This document shows positions 62,653-64,000 of a stretch of DNA of 64,000 nt, piece after piece. The position numbers were made by a program, and so were the translations under genes. The notes under the pieces are model-generated. The model saw only the letters and a list, made by a program, of their open reading frames with translations, was not told the DNA's origin and searched no databases. The DNA comes from Tolypothrix sp. PCC 7910 (lineage in GTDB: Bacteria > Cyanobacteriota > Cyanobacteriia > Cyanobacteriales > Nostocaceae): the NCBI RefSeq assembly GCF_011769525.1, contig NZ_CP050440.1:6759501-6823500 (forward strand), written 5' to 3'. Each line of letters starts with the position of its first letter. Positions within the stretch are counted from its first letter, which is position 1.

Positions 62653-64000
62653 ATGTCTTTTTCTACTCTCGGCTTGTCCAATGAAATTATTCGTGCTGTC
62701 ACCGAGCTTGGGTACACCAAACCCACGCCTATCCAGATGCAGGCTATTCCTGCGGTCTTATCGGGTAGCGATTTACTAGCTGGTGCCCAAACAGGGACGG
62801 GAAAAACCGCCAGCTTTACCCTACCGCTGCTGCATCGGTTGTCGTCCGATCAGAGCTTGAGAAGCACAGCTAATGGGCGATCGCCAATTCGAGCACTGAT
62901 TCTTACGCCAACTCGCGAACTCGCTGCACAGGTGGAGGAGAGCGTGCGTGACTACGGCAAGTATCTGAAACTGAACTCAATGGTCATGTTCGGCGGAGTC
63001 AGCATTAGTCAGCAAAAACGGCGTTTAAACAGCCACGTGGATATTCTAGTTGCTACCCCAGGACGACTGCTAGACCATGTGCAGCAGGGTACGGTGAACC
63101 TGTCACAGATTGAGGTGTTAGTACTGGATGAAGCAGACCGGATGCTTGATATGGGGTTCATTCGGGATATTCGCCGTATTATCGCGCTTTTGCCCAAACA
63201 AAGACAAAATTTACTATTTTTTGCCACCTTCTCAGAAAAAATTAAGGAACTCGCCGCTGGGCTACTCAATCGCCCGAAGATGATCGAGGTAGCACGCCGC
63301 AACGTTACCGCCGAAACAGTAATCCAAAAAGTATATAAGGTAGAACGTGATAGGAAGCGGCAATTACTTGCTAACCTCATACGCCAAGGGAATTGGTACC
63401 AAGTTCTAGTATTCACACGCACTAAGTATGGTGCCGATCGCCTAGTGAAGCAGTTGGGCGATGAGCGGATTCAAGCACTAGCCATCCACGGTAATAAGAG
63501 CCAATCGGCCCGTACCCATGCTCTAGAGAAGTTCAAGAACGGCAATTTACAGGTATTAGTAGCAACCGACATTGCAGCGCGAGGTCTTGACATCAGCGAA
63601 CTGCCCCATGTGGTCAACTTCGATTTGCCATTCGTCCCAGAAGATTATGTTCATCGCATTGGTCGTACTGGTCGCGCTGGTGCGTCAGGTGAAGCGGTAT
63701 CCCTAGTTTGCGTTGATGAGTACCATCTGTTAGCAGATATTGAAAAACTAATTGAGCAACGTTTGCCCTTTGAAGTAGTTGCTGGCTTTGGAACTAGCCC
63801 CCACACTCAGCCCCAAGCAGTTCCCGATGGACGCAATCACAAACCCAGCCCTAACGGTGGTAAGCGTCCGACTCGTTCTAAACCTAAATCTTCACCAGAG
63901 AAATCAGTTAAACAAGGGACACCACGAACTGTAGCTGGTGGTAAAAAATCCGGTGGTAGTTCTTCCGCATCACGTCGTTCGGCAAAACGCTCACGCAGAT
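62653..64000 (+). CDS. DEAD-box RNA helicase (RhlE-like), partial at right edge
   Basis: At least 449 residues; the gene continues past the window. GGAG lies five bases before the ATG. Motifs: Q-motif GYTKPTPIQ, Walker A AQTGTGKT (45-52), PTREL, TPGR, DEAD (159-162), motif III reading FAT (190-192) where SAT is canonical, RGLD and HRIGRTGR. A basic Ser/Lys/Arg-rich tail begins near residue 400. It unwinds RNA duplexes in the cytoplasm; similar cyanobacterial helicases (CrhC/CrhR group) respond to cold. The Ser-to-Phe change in motif III may weaken coupling of ATP hydrolysis to unwinding. Confidence 0.93.
   Translation, partial: MSFSTLGLSNEIIRAVTELGYTKPTPIQMQAIPAVLSGSDLLAGAQTGTGKTASFTLPLLHRLSSDQSLRSTANGRSPIRALILTPTRELAAQVEESVRDYGKYLKLNSMVMFGGVSISQQKRRLNSHVDILVATPGRLLDHVQQGTVNLSQIEVLVLDEADRMLDMGFIRDIRRIIALLPKQRQNLLFFATFSEKIKELAAGLLNRPKMIEVARRNVTAETVIQKVYKVERDRKRQLLANLIRQGNWYQVLVFTRTKYGADRLVKQLGDERIQALAIHGNKSQSARTHALEKFKNGNLQVLVATDIAARGLDISELPHVVNFDLPFVPEDYVHRIGRTGRAGASGEAVSLVCVDEYHLLADIEKLIEQRLPFEVVAGFGTSPHTQPQAVPDGRNHKPSPNGGKRPTRSKPKSSPEKSVKQGTPRTVAGGKKSGGSSSASRRSAKRSRR

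Noticed and set aside
1-64000. tRNA genes
   Set aside because: I scanned by eye for T-loop text such as GGTTCGAATCC with acceptor-stem pairing and found none; a covariance-model scan would be needed to exclude them.

Overview
The window is chromosomal DNA of a cyanobacterium, most probably a filamentous, heterocyst-type (Nostocales) strain. Supporting signs are the very frequent HIP1 octamer GCGATCGC, a beta-carboxysome shell protein (CcmP), sucrose-phosphate phosphatase, a GUN4-tailed kinase, a giant Ser/Thr-kinase/ATPase/histidine-kinase hybrid, the xisH-xisI pair, a double-glycine peptide of the cyanobacterial CTB type, and many short palindromes and MITE-like repeats in AT-rich intergenic DNA. 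The genus is an inference; no rRNA or marker gene is present. I recognise no tRNA, CRISPR array or complete insertion sequence.

Layout. 1-5 kb (minus strand): start of an SDR dehydrogenase, a lipoprotein with a methyltransferase fold, an APC amino-acid permease and a histidine kinase/OmpR-type regulator pair. 5-10.5 kb (plus): a single-TM unknown protein, a 1161-residue glycosyltransferase/NodS-like methyltransferase/NodB-like deacetylase fusion and an orphan CTB-type peptide. 11-17 kb: a monooxygenase-fold gene, the methionine-salvage cluster mtnD-mtnX-mtnB, a muconolactone-isomerase-like protein, a GH43 glycosidase and a phytanoyl-CoA-dioxygenase-like enzyme. 18-25 kb: phosphofructokinase, two unknown envelope proteins, ccmP coupled to a pentapeptide-repeat gene, and an RCK-channel-RCK protein.

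25-35 kb is a minus-strand signalling block: the 1802-residue hybrid kinase, an FHA kinase, xisH/xisI and a kinase-GUN4 fusion. It is followed by a repeat-dense stretch with a duplicated 101-bp block and a 63-bp minisatellite. 35-40 kb carries bioF, ruvA overlapping sucrose-phosphate phosphatase, and ilvA. 41-47 kb carries a TPR-CHAT protein with eight near-identical 120-bp repeats, an MtfA-like peptidase, a nucleoside phosphorylase and a bacterial GH3-type enzyme. 47-53 kb is a two-partner secretion pair (TpsB then TpsA). 53-59 kb carries an acyltransferase, two PD-(D/E)XK-type nucleases, a cyclic phosphodiesterase-like protein, a YciI protein, the SRP RNA gene, a phasin-like protein, a Cys-bearing unknown and queF. 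A frameshifted pstS remnant follows. 59.6-62.2 kb is a collinear trio (Rieske oxygenase, fatty-acid/sterol hydroxylase, left-handed beta-helix acyltransferase). The window ends inside a DEAD-box RNA helicase.

Most genes are housekeeping or accessory genes in small transcription units. The less usual items are the GT/NodS/NodB fusion near an orphan CTB-type peptide, the kinase block enclosing xisHI, the repeat arrays at 35.1-35.7 kb and 38.6-38.8 kb, the lipoprotein methyltransferase, the RCK channel with a degenerate filter, and the pstS relic. Several gene starts were moved from the longest open frame to a start with a Shine-Dalgarno sequence; the reason is given in each entry. No sequence search was run.
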